DNA of 64,000 bases from Aquatica leii (taxonomy: Eukaryota > Arthropoda > Insecta > Coleoptera > Lampyridae), in contig CM069436.1 of assembly GCA_035610365.1 (NCBI GenBank), positions 7,988,937 through 8,052,936 on the forward strand, written 5' to 3'. This document shows positions 44,420 through 54,779 of the stretch, in pieces (within the stretch, counting starts at the first letter, position 1; each line of letters opens with the position of its first letter). Under the pieces are notes generated by a model, which was not told the origin of the DNA, made no database searches, and saw only the letters and a program-made list of their open reading frames with translations. The position numbers and the translations under genes were made by a program.

Positions 44420-46695
44420 GTATTATTTGCTCCAGCGGAGAATAATTAAACGTTGGATTCGATTTGCTTATCTAACGAATGGTCGTTGCTGGTATGATTA
44501 CATCTAACTAGTATCATTTAATGCTTGCATCCGGATATGTCTTAGTTATCGGTTCAATGAATAAGGAATTAGCCAGTTTTTAAAATTTTCTGAAGTAAAA
44601 AACACGTGAGGAAGACCAAACTTGCTAAAAAAAAAAAGGTCTCGCCGTAAAATAGAAATTCATTCTTACCCCATCGATTTTTTCACATACATTGAAATCG
44701 TAATTGATTTACACCAATAACGTGGATGTTTTAAGATTCTTAATTGTGAATATCACTGAGGATTGCGTTAACACACGTGCCGTTTCCTTAGCGTGAACAG
44801 AACGGACATAATATAATGAGCAAATCAAACTCGTAGATGGCGTTTACGGCCGGACAAAATTCATACGGAGCGAAAAACCATAACAAGGTTACAAAGTAAG
44901 CAAATATATATTTTTGCAGCAACTGTTAGACGATTATTATGCGATTTATATGCAAGCAATGTTTTCTTGATATTTCTTCGCTGTTTTATATATAACTTTA
45001 CATTTAATTGTAGATGACAGATAAATACGTTAAACTTAAGTTAAAATAATACGCAATTGTTATTAAAATTAATAATTAAAAATTGTGATATAATCCTGAA
45101 AAATAAGTTATTAACAAATCAATAAAAATAATTTTTATATTAATTAATTGATAGCATGATAACAGCAAAAACAAAATTGTATGTTGTTTTTGTGCTGTCG
45201 CGGTTAGTCTGTAAAAGCACAATAACAGCATGGTAATGTGTGCATTGTGCTAACAACTCGACTTTGTTTAAATAAGTTTTTATGAACCTTAATATATATA
45301 TATTACTATGCTATATTTGGCGTGGTAAAAGAATTTAGCGGTATAACAGTACCTGACTGAAAATAGTTACTTGCTTCGTAATTATCTATTATTGGTTTTA
45401 GTCGTTTTCTATTGCCTACTTATTTACATGGTTTAAGATTCTTGTTTTGTGTGTGTGTTATTTTTAAACTAATATTACTAATTTAGTTTCTAATTGTAAC
45501 TAGTTCCTCTGAGCTTTTGCAAAATAAACTCTAATTATAAAATAATTTTAGAGTTTATATAAAAGCATTGCATATATGTACTTACATACAGAATAAACGT
45601 ATTTCTTTACCGTTTGTCTTAAACTGATAGTTAATTCTCTAGATAAATGCTTATTGCGCAAAATCTCTAATTTATTTGTTACTGAACTTCAGTATAGTTT
45701 CTACAAGTAACAAATATAAACACGATTACATCAGAAACTTACCGTTATATATTAGCAAGTGTAACTTGCAGTCTGTTTAATTGCTAATCAGGTTTAGTCA
45801 ATTAATGCAACCGATAGGAAGCCCGTTCTTCTAAGATATATTCTAACAGAACAAGCATTACATTCTAAATTCTAACAATGAGCGTTAAGAAATCTTTCTC
45901 GATCGTTTAACCATTCATCTACGTTATTAAGATGAAGACGAAGAAAAGTGGATGGCGTGACGTAGGAAACAAAGTGCGGTTAACGTTGAACGGAGTTGCA
46001 AATTGTATTGTCTTGTATTTATTTGTGTTTAGCTAAGAGGGAGAATGCTTGGTTAAATTGTGGGACTTTATTATTTGTTTGATTATGTAATGTATTTATT
46101 AATCGAATTATTTAGTTTGCTGAAATTTATTGTATGGCGTTGTTGTTGGTGGTGCTTTAAAATACATATTTGAAATAGCATCGAGTTGCTTTTTTATACA
46201 TTGTTGTTCGAGACGTAAAAGTTCTACATATTTATCAATTTTTTTTTTAAATAAATTTTTTTCCCCAAACGTTGGCATTAGCTATCTTTATTTTTATCTC
46301 AGCGTTGACTTTTGTCTTTTTTTATTATCTAAGCTTCAGTGATTTTTATTCTGCTAACTGTGTATTGTATTATCGCAAGAGAACTCAATGAGAGTATTTG
46401 CTCTAGATGCGAAACATTTATTGATAGTATTTTTCTAAAAAAATTTTAAATCAGCCCACAAGCCGCGAGTGCTCTTCAAATTGATTTTATGCTTATCCTT
46501 ATGTTCTCCAAACAAGAACGAAGTACAAAAATATTACAGGCTTAGAGATGTTACTGAATCCAAAGCTTCCATGTAGGTTTTAACCCTGCTCTCTGGTTCT
46601 GTTACTTGTAGTTCGTGACTCTCATCTGATACGTCTTGTATACCTATATTTGAAAAAAAACATTATAGGTTTTTTTATAAGTCGAACCCGAATTC
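44420..46695. other. AT-rich stretch without recognisable features
   Basis: No coding homology or terminal repeats. An AAAAAAAAAA run (about 44627) and short TATATATA tracts occur. Confidence 0.4.
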
Positions 46696-46708
46696 ATGAA
46701 ACGACTTG

Positions 46709-47895
46709 TTACGTACTAAGATAAGAATGTTTTCCGGTTTTGGACCGTGTCATTGTAACCGAAGTTGCCAACGTTTCGCCCAGTTTCGTAAGAGGCTTAA
46801 GATAAATCGCAAAACTCAAATAACCGTATCTGTCCGTATGGGTGAGTTTGTTATAAACAGAATGGCTCAGAAGTCCGTCGGGCTTAGGAGTCACGAGAAC
46901 GTCAAGAAATGGAAGAGAACCATTACTTTCGATTTTCATAGTAAATTTGTTGTTGTTGTAAAAGTGTTGATTGTTAAGATGATCAAGAATCTTAGACAAT
47001 TCAAGATGACCATGAGACCAAACAATAAACGTGTCGCCAACATACCTAAACCACACTTTAGGTTTTAATATTGATGATTCCAAAGCAACCGTTTCAAAAG
47101 ATTCCATAAAAATGTTAGCTACAACAGGTAATAGAGGAGAACCCATAGCAGCACCAGAAACCTGATCGTAAAACTTGTTATCAAATTGGAAGTAAGTAGA
47201 GGATAGACACTTTTCAATAAGAGGAACCAAACTCAAGTCCTTGCCATGTTGAGACAGAATCTGTTTGATGATAATAAGCGAATCCTTAATAGGAACTTTA
47301 GTAAAAAGTGAAGTAACATCAAAGCTCACGAGAAGATCTTGGGGTTCAAGTTTTATAGTTTCTGGGCAAAAAGAGGAATAAAATGCTGAGAGTTGAGGAT
47401 GTGAGAAGAGGTTTTACCTGTAAACTCGCAAAGAATGTTGGACAAGGACTTGGCTAGCTTGTAGGTAGGAGATTGGATAGTACTGACGATAGGTCGAAAA
47501 GAAATACCTTGTTTCTGAATTTTGGGAAGTCCATATAGACGAGGTGGTTTAGAATCTGATGGGGTTAGTCGACGTTTAGTTTCAGGAGGTAGATTGGAAG
47601 ATTTGACCTCACGTTCAATCCTCGAAGTGGAGTTGTGAGTTAGAAGAGCGTAAGTTTCCTCAGACAAAATAGAATTGATTTTCGTAACAGAATCAATTTG
47701 GTTCAAAACTACAGTAGCGTTGCCTTTGTCGGCTGGAAGAACAATAATATCAGGGTTCTTACGAAGATTTTTTAGAGTTGACTCTTCCGACTTAGAAATG
47801 CTGGATTTAGGAATTTTAGATAATTCAAGGAAAATTAATAAATCTGAGGCTAAACACCATCTCGTAGGAACGGAGCTACGTACGAGTAAATCCAC
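46709..47895 (-). pseudogene. PLE 3 reverse transcriptase (telomerase-like RT), broken
   Basis: Frame 47895-47353 carries KNPDIIVLPADKGNATVVLN, then PRLYGLPKIQKQGISFRPIV and STIQSPTYKLAKSLSNIL, the fingers of Penelope RT. Frame 47329-46709 carries SFDVTSLFTKVPIKDSLIII (first catalytic Asp), QVSGAAMGSPLLPVVANIFM, then WFRYVGDTFIVW, where the catalytic YVDD reads YVGD. It continues with ESNGSLPFLDVLVT and KLTHTDRYGY. A frameshift separates the two near 47375. After KPLT the frame runs into pLTR sequence (LGETLATSVTMTRSKTGKHS), showing the deletion that removed the endonuclease. The mutated second Asp alone would abolish polymerisation. Confidence 0.85.
46712..46810 (-). repeat. PLE 3 terminal sequence (pLTR), minus copy
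   Basis: Read on the minus strand: CTTACGAAACTGGGCGAAAC, then GTTGGCAACTTCGGTTACAA, then TGACACGGTCCAAAACCGG and AAAACATTCTTATCTTAG. It matches the plus-strand end at 51085-51165 but lacks the CTGATGA part of the hammerhead core. Confidence 0.65.
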
Positions 47896-48047
47896 ATGTA
47901 GGAAAATCTGAAGTTGTTAGTTAGATAGTAAATATTACAACCGCGAATTTCAAAAAATGTATTTGAATTATACGCGGCATAATATTTCTAACTCTACTAC
48001 GCAAGTGCAAAAATTTCTTTATATAACCGCAGAAACCATCTTAGAGA

Positions 48048-48091
48048 CCAGTGGACAGCTGTTTCGTCCTATTTTGACTCCTCAGCACTGG
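48048..48091 (-). ncRNA. Hammerhead ribozyme 3 (copy B, minus strand)
   Basis: On the minus strand: CCAGTG, CTGAGGA, a GTC...GAC stem II with AAAATAG loop, GAAA, CAGCTGTC and CACTGG. Inner stem I pairs six of six (CCAGTG with CACTGG). The cleavage triplet is GTC. Outer stem segments GTTGTGGAAACTGCATTAGAG and CTCTAAGATGGTTTCTGCGG extend stem I. Stem II is short (three pairs). Confidence 0.75.
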
Positions 48092-48366
48092 AATACTCTA
48101 ATGCAGTTTCCACAACTATATAAAACAAATTGCCATATTGGAGGCTAAACGCCATCTCGTAGAAATGGAGCTACGCACGAGTTAATTCACATGTAGAAAA
48201 AGAAAGAAAGAAAGTTGTTAGAGCATAGTAAATATTACAACCGCGAATTTCAAAAATGTATTTGAATTATACGCGGCATAATATTCCTAGTTGTACTACG
48301 CAAGTGCAAAAATTTGTTTATATTAATTCAATATCATTAGAGACTAGAAACTGCATTAGAGTATTC

Positions 48367-48408
48367 CAGTGCTGAAGAGTCCAATTAGGACGAAACAGCT
48401 GTTCACTG
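48367..48408 (+). ncRNA. Hammerhead ribozyme 4 (copy B, plus strand)
   Basis: CAGTG (48367-48371) pairs with CACTG (48404-48408). CTGAAGA lies at 48372-48378. GTCC/GGAC stem II (48379-48382 with 48388-48391) closes an AATTA loop. GAAA (48392-48395) is followed by CAGCTGTT with cleavage triplet GTT ending at 48403. All conserved core positions are present. The flanking long stem is broken: the left side reads TTAGAGACTAGAAACTGCATT, as if the central hairpin had been flipped relative to ribozyme 3. Confidence 0.8.
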
Positions 48409-48777
48409 TGACAAATCACGTAACAAAGTGACAAAAAAGATTATACAAATTAGACGTTGCAGCGTAGCGCAAGTAAACTACATCGATAAACAGATAAAAA
48501 TCTAGCAAAAACCTTAAAGTCCTCAATCCCACATTAATTACAGCAGCTGAATCGGTATATTATATCTGCGATATCATTCCAGGGAAATAATACTTTCTAC
48601 CCTTAGAAGCTGAATTGAAAAGAAGAAGACCTGGAGTCTCCGCCAAACTCGCTATAAAAAGTTAACAAAACAAAATGACGTCCGCCACCATACCTGTGAG
48701 TATTAAACAGATCAAAAACCGTCTTAATTCCATCAATATACGTAGAAAATCTTCATTTCAGTATAATCGCTAAAAAC

Positions 48778-49194
48778 TTAATAGTAACGACGACTAAGAA
48801 AAATTAAATTAAAAAAATTACTTACAATTAAACATACAAAGTTTCTATCGAAATCAAACCACTCGCATAAAATCTTCAACAAAACATCCCCAACCGTAAT
48901 TATCAAATAAAACTGAAATATCCAACCAGTGCTGTCCGCGTACCAGTAAAGTGAAAAGAATTTTATTGAAATAGAAATCTGTAAAACATTATTACTAATG
49001 ACACGTAACACTTGGCTGAGATCTTGATCTACGTCGCCGTAAATTACGTTTGCCATTGTTTCATCTTCAACACATGCATTTCTAGGCTCAGTGTGCGAGT
49101 CTTCATCATCAACATCAGTTTCTATAACAATAAGCTCATTGACTGGTTTAATCATTACTATCTCAAAAGTTGTGATACAAGATACCCAACTCAC
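48778..49194 (-). CDS. Unidentified reading frame, copy B
   Basis: Encodes WVSCITTFEIVMIKPVNELI, VIETDVDDEDSHTEPRNACV, MANVIYGDVDQDLSQ and downstream text. Compared with 43060-43502 there are only a few residue changes (for example FETV/FEIV, NTCVGD/NACVED), and both copies remain open. The N-terminal extension seen in copy A is interrupted here by a stop just upstream of 49194-49260. Function unknown. The two copies may have been duplicated recently as part of the mobile unit. Confidence 0.3.
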   Translation of the reverse strand: MSWVSCITTFEIVMIKPVNELIVIETDVDDEDSHTEPRNACVEDETMANVIYGDVDQDLSQVLRVISNNVLQISISIKFFSLYWYADSTGWIFQFYLIITVGDVLLKILCEWFDFDRNFVCLIVSNFFNLIFLSRRYY

Positions 49195-49461
49195 TCGCGA
49201 TTGTTTGGCGTATTCTTTGGTCCTTTTAAGGATGACTTATATTTCCTCTAAAATTGAAAAGTCTTTATGTGCTGAGGCTTTGCTACCAGAATGTATCTCG
49301 TAGGAACGGAGCTACGTACGAGTAAATCCACATGTAGGAAACTATGAAGTTGTTAGTTAGATAGTAAATATTGCGTACTACTTGCGTAGTAGAGTTAGAA
49401 ATATTATGCCGCGTATAATTCAAATACATTTTTTGAAATTCGCGGTTGTAATATTTACTAT

Positions 49462-50199
49462 CTAACTAACAACTAGTTTCCTACATGTGGATAATTCAAG
49501 GATTTTGCCAGTGTTATTACGAATGGGATCTGAGATGTGACGAGGAAGATGTCTCATAGAACACTCAACAGCACATAAAACATCTTCTTTAGGAATACGT
49601 TTGGGAGCAACTGCAAAATTCAAACTCTTAGAAAGCACCGATTCCTGTTCTGAGGTGAGGACCAAACTAGATAAACTGACAACCGTCTTTAAGGAGTTAG
49701 TAGTGGATGAAACTTTACGATTCTTGGATTCCAATAATTGAAACTTTTTGAGATGACCTTCAGTGGTTAGTCGTAGAGTGGTATCAGACTGCTGGTAAGT
49801 AATGTTGTCGAAGAGTTTTCAATCATCCGGGGATAGAGTGTTGGCCAACTCAAGATGAAGATAAAAGAGTTGTTTCGAAATGGTGTCTAACTCTCGCTTA
49901 GTTTGCTTAATCCGTTCGCGTATCAACGCTAGACTAGCACGGTGTAGGATGTTTTTAGAAGAACGTGTCTGAATGTGGAACTTTATTTTGAGGAATGCAG
50001 GAATGATGTTGTGGTCACGACAGCGACTACGAAAGGTTAAATTGCACAAGAGTTTGACGAGTTTGTGGTGAAGTTTGGAAAACACGGAGGTTTTAGAAGA
50101 AATATTCTCCCTGTTGAGATTGTTAATGTAATAGCGAAGGTTTCCACGGCCGGAATCTATACTAAGATAAGAATGTTTTCCGGGTTTGGACCGTGTCAT
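49462..50199 (-). pseudogene. PLE 3 N-terminal domain
   Basis: Frames 50199-49819 and 49734-49490 encode the region before the RT: SGRGNLRYYINNLNRENISS, KLVKLLCNLTFRSRCRDHN, IIPAFLKIKFHIQTRS, a coiled Lys/Arg/Glu segment, then LTSEQESVLSKSLNFAVAP with KRIPKEDVLCAVECSM and GKILELS. The pattern L...E..VLS.GLNFA..PKRIP is the usual PLE N-terminal hallmark. A stop at 49817-49819 separates the two frames. After GKILELS the text jumps into the nested element and resumes at KIPKSSISKSEEST near 47830. Confidence 0.8.
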
Positions 50200-50204
50200 T
50201 GTAA

Positions 50205-50905
50205 AGCGAAATATTCATAGAGTTATTAATCGTCGTCTACATCCACGTAATCGATTACCAAAGGACATTTCTACTCCCGAATCCAACCCGAAATTGGCAT
50301 TTTTACCCTACCTTCACAAGATTACAGATCAAATAGGGAAACTTGTTCGTAAGAATGGTATTAAACCTATATTCAACTCGACAGGCAAAATCTCTCAGAT
50401 TCTACCTTCTCCCAAAGACAATTTTCCTACACTTTCATCTCAAGGTGTATACCAAATTTCTTGTTCATGTGGTTTAGTCTACATTGGCGAGACTGGTCGT
50501 TCCGTCATTACTTGCATTTCAGAACATGATCGTTGTATAAGGAAAAGGTATATTTCCAAGTCTGTGGTTGCTGAACATCATTTTACTACAGGTCACAAGA
50601 TGGATTTTGATAATGTTTTGTTGATTACCAAATATCCATTCTTTTTCAACAGAAAATTCCGAGAAAACATAGAAATCATCAAACACCCCAATAACTTCAA
50701 TCGCGATCATGGTTTCGAGCTATCCCCACTTTGGTTCAGGATCATTAGTCATTTATCGAAAACACGCCTCTTATCAACCGTAACCCAATCAGACTCGAGC
50801 TTAACCATTCGTGACGATCTTTTCCTTTATATACGGAGACTATTTATTCTTAAGTCACCTCTACGGAGTTTACAATCTGACTTGGTTCACAAGTTGAATA
50901 CCTAA
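50205..50905 (+). pseudogene. PLE 3 GIY-YIG endonuclease domain
   Basis: The open frame 50186-50905 (239 residues) contains GVYQISCSCGLVYIGETGR at residues 87-105, with the GIY-type and YIG motifs and the CxC typical of PLE endonucleases. It continues TCISEHDRCIRKRYISKS, VVAEHHFTTGHKMDFDNV and FNRDHGFELSPLW. In this fold an Arg is expected in the (T)R.SEH position; here it is Cys110, while the decayed PLE 1 copy keeps Arg in the equivalent place. The enzyme normally nicks the target. The start codon is incidental because the copy is 5'-truncated; PLE sequence begins near 50205. Confidence 0.85.
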
Positions 50906-51177
50906 CTCGGTAGAGGTTCTTTGTTAGATTTTCGTTTGCTTTTTCAAGTTATCGTTTTCTTTCTTACCTTTTTAAAGTTTAGATTATGGCTTGTTTCACA
51001 AGTGGATAACCTAACTTTTGAGAAGTTTTTAGTTAGATTTCGGTTACTTGTTTGAGTTTTGTGATTTATCTCACGCCCTGATGAAGCCCCTTACGAAATT
51101 GGGCGAAACGTTGGCAACTTCAGTTACAATACAATGACCCGGTTCAAACCCGGAAGACATTCTTATGGAAGCCTTCG
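50906..51177 (+). repeat. PLE 3 terminal sequence (pLTR) with hammerhead-like core
   Basis: Contains CTGATGA (51078-51084), GCCC/GGGC stem II (51086-51089 with 51101-51104) and GAAAC (51105-51109), followed by GTTGGCAACTTC. The same GCGAAACGTTGGCAACTTC end occurs in reverse near 46753-46775 and, decayed, near 20770 and 22672, so it is the common terminal sequence of this PLE family. A standard NUH cleavage triplet after a short stem III is not evident, so the motif may be a relic or a variant. Confidence 0.65.
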
Positions 51178-51189
51178 CGACTTGTTATG

Positions 51190-51734
51190 TGTCTTTATTA
51201 ACAAATTTTCTCATTCAGTAAATTAATGCAAAGTCTTAGTACCGTACTGTATGCGAGTACGATCTTGGTGGTTTCATTTTATGCGACGGGCTGTACGGTT
51301 CGTTTGCGTCGTCATTTTGTTTTTGACGCTAGCTGCGAGACGGTTATCTTGTAGGGACTCTGATCGTAAATTCGAAACCTTCCTTTCATCCTATATTTAT
51401 AAACTATTGGGTTAAGTCTTTTACCTTTGTTAATAAGTTATATACATTTCTTTATCTATGCTTTACTGAAGCTTTTGTCTATGTGACGAATATACAACTA
51501 ATTACGTTATCTCGTTATCAAGTTGTTTTTACCTTTACCTAATCTACTTGACTGTGGGTTCATATGTACCCTAAGTGTCTCCGAACCAAGAATTCAACGC
51601 GCACGCTAGGAGTGGCGCCCGTTTTTTCTTTTTTAGTAGCATTCTTAACCACGCTCACTCACCAACATCACAGCTTGCCGTAGTATTGCGAATATTACCA
51701 GCAGGATCCGCTGGAGAAAAAACGTTGGTAACAC
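51190..51734 (-). repeat. Family 1 LTR-like repeat, reverse copy
   Basis: Read on the minus strand from 51734: TGTTACCAACGTTTTTTCTC, CAGCGGATCCTGCTGGTAAT, GATGTTGGTGAGTGAGCGTG and GGTACATATGAACCCACAG. It is one of the clearest family 1 5' ends. The other end lies close to the PLE 3 boundary (51187), so PLE 3 may have inserted into this repeat. Confidence 0.5.
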
Positions 51735-52374
51735 ATTACTTCATTATTTTACCTGTCATCCAGGGTTTTGAATTAGACATTCTTGAAAGCTCTTGACTTA
51801 GCTGCTTTCCATAGTTAGACGTTTTTCATCTCTATTTATATTGGCGCAAAGTAAAATCGTTATTCATTCGTTAGACAGTTTTTAACCGATGCATCTTTTC
51901 TTTTTTAAAACTCGTGGTCTTGTTTGGTAAATCTCAAAAAAGGTCCGTCTTGTCTGTGTTATATTATCTAATAATATGTCTTGAAGATTCACAGAAGCTG
52001 GTTTTTCGGATATTGTTGTGACGAGTTCTGAATTTTGATTGCCAACTGGGTGATGCGCTGAAGCTATTGTTTCCTAACGATTCTGCATTTTTTTTCACTT
52101 TGGCGCATATTAACAGACTTGAAGAAAAAAGTCATTACAACAATGTAATAGGTTCGTTAGAAATGGTGTATGATTTTGGTTACAACGATCTTCACGTCTT
52201 AAGAAATGTGATAATCTAACGTTCACGTATGTATCTGATCAAATCATATTTACCAGTTAAAGGAATTTGGTTATTGCCATATGCCAGAAATCATTCGTAG
52301 CAAATTTGAATTATTCTTGAGCTGGCGATACATTCTGAACACACTATAACTTAAATTTTTTGTTGTAATTTTAG

Positions 52375-52552
52375 TAATTTTTTAGTTATAGGTATAAATA
52401 AATTTTTGCAATTTTTTGGTACAGTTAGGAACGATGTACTGCGTTTAAACAACTAATTTTTTAAATATTGCTATCTAACTAACATCTTCATAATTTCTTA
52501 CATGTGGATATAAATTGTACGTAGCTCCGTTCTTACGAGATGGCGTTGGTCA
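52375..52552. repeat. Fragment of foldback-like element
   Basis: Contains CTATCTAACTAACATCTTCAT, TTCTTACATGTGGAT and ACGTAGCTCCGTTCTTACGA with GATGGCG, the terminal block of the foldback elements at 47.8-49.5 kb, here in one copy. It abuts the family 1 repeat that starts at 52566. Confidence 0.55.
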
Positions 52553-52565
52553 CAGATTTTTTATG

Positions 52566-53150
52566 TGTTACTAACATTTTTTTACAGCGGGTTCTGTTGG
52601 TAACAACCACGTCACTACGGCTAGCCACGATGTTAGTGAGAGGGCGTGTTTGAGAATACTGTAAAAAGAAAAAATAGACGCTACTCCGTTGAACTGGAAA
52701 AATCTTTGACTTGGAGACACCAAGTGTACATACGAACCCGCTGTTTAAGAAGTAGGATAAAAGCATCCACGACAGAACGAACGACTTTAGTTCTCGTCTA
52801 GCGAGACAGCACTTTAATTTAATATAAAACGAAAGACTTACCCCGAGTTACTTAGTACAGTAGCTGGCAAAAATTGTTACCAACTTAATGTTACTCTCGA
52901 TACTTTTGAGGAGTGTAAGCTTACATTCGACGAATTAGTCTTAGGCCTTGAATGCGAGCAAATTACGAAGATACCCAAATGGTACAAGTCAACGTAACTA
53001 ATAATGCACAAATTTTCAAGCAGTTGAAGACTGAATTATAAATTCAACTGAAAGTAAATTACAATATACGTAAAATATCTTCATTTCAGTAAAAACATAG
53101 TAGTAATAACGACGATGAAAAATTAAGGATAAATTGTAACTTTTAATGGA
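52566..53150 (+). repeat. Family 1 LTR-like repeat
   Basis: Starts TGTTACTAACATTTTTTTAC, then AGCGGGTTCTGTTGGTAACA, GGCTAGCCACGATGTTAGTG, GGAGACACCAAGTGTACATA and, later, AGTGTAAGCTTACATTCGACG (about 52912). A CTTCATTTCAGTA...CGACGATGAAAAATTAA block (53080-53127) is shared, reversed, with 43555-43620. The GTAACA end is not recognisable. Confidence 0.5.
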
Positions 53151-54330
53151 AAAATGAACAGTAATAGCAATAATGAGACTCATTTCTCACGTAATGACTG
53201 AAAAGTACATAAATAAAAAGCACTATCTGTAGCTTACGACTTTAAACAAATTGGTAATTTTTACTGTTGTCTGGTTTTTGATTTATGTGTCTTTTGGTTA
53301 ATTTGGTTTTTTTTTCTAAAAAACGATGACATTGCTGGGCAGATTATTTTGAGTTGTTCAAACTAAGACAGTATCTTTGTTTTACGAAATCAGATTTTTC
53401 ACAATAGCATTGGTAACGTCACTAAATCAACCTTTTGAATGATGTTCATTGACTTCAGAAGTTGTCATGAAGCACCCACTCTTTGATTTCTTCATCGAGC
53501 ATAATGTTGCTTTTCTTTTTTTTTTAATTCAATTATTTTTCTAGCTAGGTTATATTCGTTGCTGTTCTAAAATTTATCGTGAGGGAGTAGTGTTTTATTC
53601 CATGATTTTTAATTAAATCTGCACATGAAAGCTGTCAAACTTTGTCCAAAAAGATGAGAACATTCTAAAATTTAACGTTTTCAGATTTTATAATTTGTTT
53701 ACCAAATTTTTACCATCAAATTATTATTATAGCCGGAATGACTTTTCTGAGCTTTTATACTTTTTCCATATTTTCGACTAGAATATTCTGTTGGTTTCTT
53801 AAATCTTTTCGAATATTCTCGAAGGTCGAGAATGTTTAAATATTTATTCCTTTCTCGGTCCAATTTATCTTCTTCAATACGCTTCTCATTACTAATGTAA
53901 AAAGTGACTTAAGTGTTAAGTTTGAACAGCCAAATAATGAATGTTGTATTAATGAGGGATGTCAAATTGTGCAACTTAGTTTTGTTCTTTTGGACACAGA
54001 AAAAGTAAAAGTCAACATATAACGAGTACCTACAAGTTTTAATTAATTTACGAATATTGGTAAATACAATCTAATCTCAACATTCTAAAGCTGCCAATGT
54101 TTGATTCTTAATTTTGTTTTTATATAATTAAACAAATACATTGTTTAGCAAAATTTTAGTTTAGTAATTTCCTTGCTTTAGTACTTGTGACATGGTTTTT
54201 TTGGTGCTCGAGCCATTTGACTTATCCTCATGCTTTTAGTTATTGATTTTTTTTCTATTCTCAGTTTTGTTATTGCGATGTTGCTGTTAATTTTGTTTTG
54301 TTTCTGTTTTACTTGTACGTCTTAGCCGTA
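53150..54330. other. AT-rich stretch without recognisable features
   Basis: No coding homology or terminal repeats. T-rich runs only. Confidence 0.4.
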
Positions 54331-54559
54331 GCCAGGATTTTGATTGGCCGTTCCCCGATTGGTGAATTACCATAAGCGGTACGGTGATCTAGCTTTCGTT
54401 TACGTCTCTCAGTTCGTGGAGATGACGTGTTATCTAAAAAATTTAAGAGTTTTTTTATGTATTTCTTTTCTTAGACTTGGCTACAAACAGACGAATTGCG
54501 AAGGTGTAAAAAGTGGTTTGTCGAATCACATATTTTGGATAGTCTTACATCGGAGATGG

Positions 54560-54779
54560 TCGTCGGTCAAGAAGTTAGTACCCAACTTCGTGTGATGAAT
54601 CGGTGCCAGGCTTCACCTTGTTTTTCTGCAATCTTCTTTAGTAACTTTCTCTCAAATTGTGTGTTGGGCAATCGTGTTTTATATGTTGGACATCTTCCTA
54701 CCTCATGCCGCATCTGCATTGTTCGCTTCTGTTGATTCTGTACTAGTATTTGTTTAATATTTCGTGTCCTGTTGGACAA
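54560..54779 (-). pseudogene. R1-like LINE C-terminal fragment
   Basis: The 70-residue frame reads RHEVGRCPTYKTRLPNTQFE, then EKQGEAWHRFITRSWVLTS. Position and composition fit the end of the R1-like ORF2, where a CCHC motif (partly visible as H.....C) precedes the terminus. The assignment rests mostly on its place in the element. Confidence 0.4.

Larger units (their letters stand above)
42750..44420. mobile_element. Foldback-like element, copy A, with decayed hammerheads
   Basis: This is the inverted counterpart of 47832-49489. From left to right it carries an unidentified reading frame (to about 43354), a segment starting TGTTACGTGTCATT that matches the reversed end of family 1 repeats, and a TCGCTATAAAAAG-like block (reverse, about 43714). 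It ends with two hammerhead-derived hairpins (about 43995-44030 and 44268-44311), each followed by an ATTCAAATACA...TTCGCGGTTGTAATATTTAC unit. I found no target duplication for this copy, and its left boundary is uncertain. Confidence 0.6.
47832..49489. mobile_element. Foldback-like element, copy B, nested in PLE 3
   Basis: GATAATTCAAGGA (47819-47831) is repeated at 49490-49502, a target duplication of up to 13 bp that divides the PLE codons GKILELS|KIPKSS exactly. Both ends carry CCACATGTAGGAAA with TTGTTAGTTAGATAGTAAAT. The right end (49313-49489) is itself an inverted repeat around a TTCGCGG...CCGCG-type unit. Inside are two hammerhead hairpins in opposite orientation, an AAAG microsatellite (48201-48220), a block related to family 1 repeat ends, and the unidentified reading frame (48778-49194). 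TSD length and nested inverted repeats recall foldback or Mutator-type elements, but no transposase is present and the class is open. Confidence 0.75.
46712..51177. mobile_element. Composite Penelope-like element (PLE 3) with 10-bp target duplication
   Basis: CGACTTGTTA at 46702-46711 is repeated at 51178-51187 and brackets the whole composite. On the minus strand one copy runs from about 50200 leftward: N-terminal domain (50199-49490), RT (47895-46850), then directly into a terminal (pLTR) sequence, with the endonuclease deleted. On the plus strand a second, 5'-truncated copy runs from about 50205 to 51177 with the GIY-YIG endonuclease and its own pLTR. The two meet head-to-head near 50200 at a shared GACCGTGTCATTGTAA segment. 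Such an inverted partial copy attached to a longer one is a known PLE insertion structure. A second element (47832-49489) is nested in the minus copy. Confidence 0.85.

Noticed and set aside
46402-46415. GATGCGAAACATTT as another hammerhead core
   Set aside because: No CUGANGA box, stem II or cleavage triplet nearby.
48201-48220. AAAG microsatellite as a LINE or SINE tail
   Set aside because: It sits inside the foldback element between two internal units and does not end any insertion.
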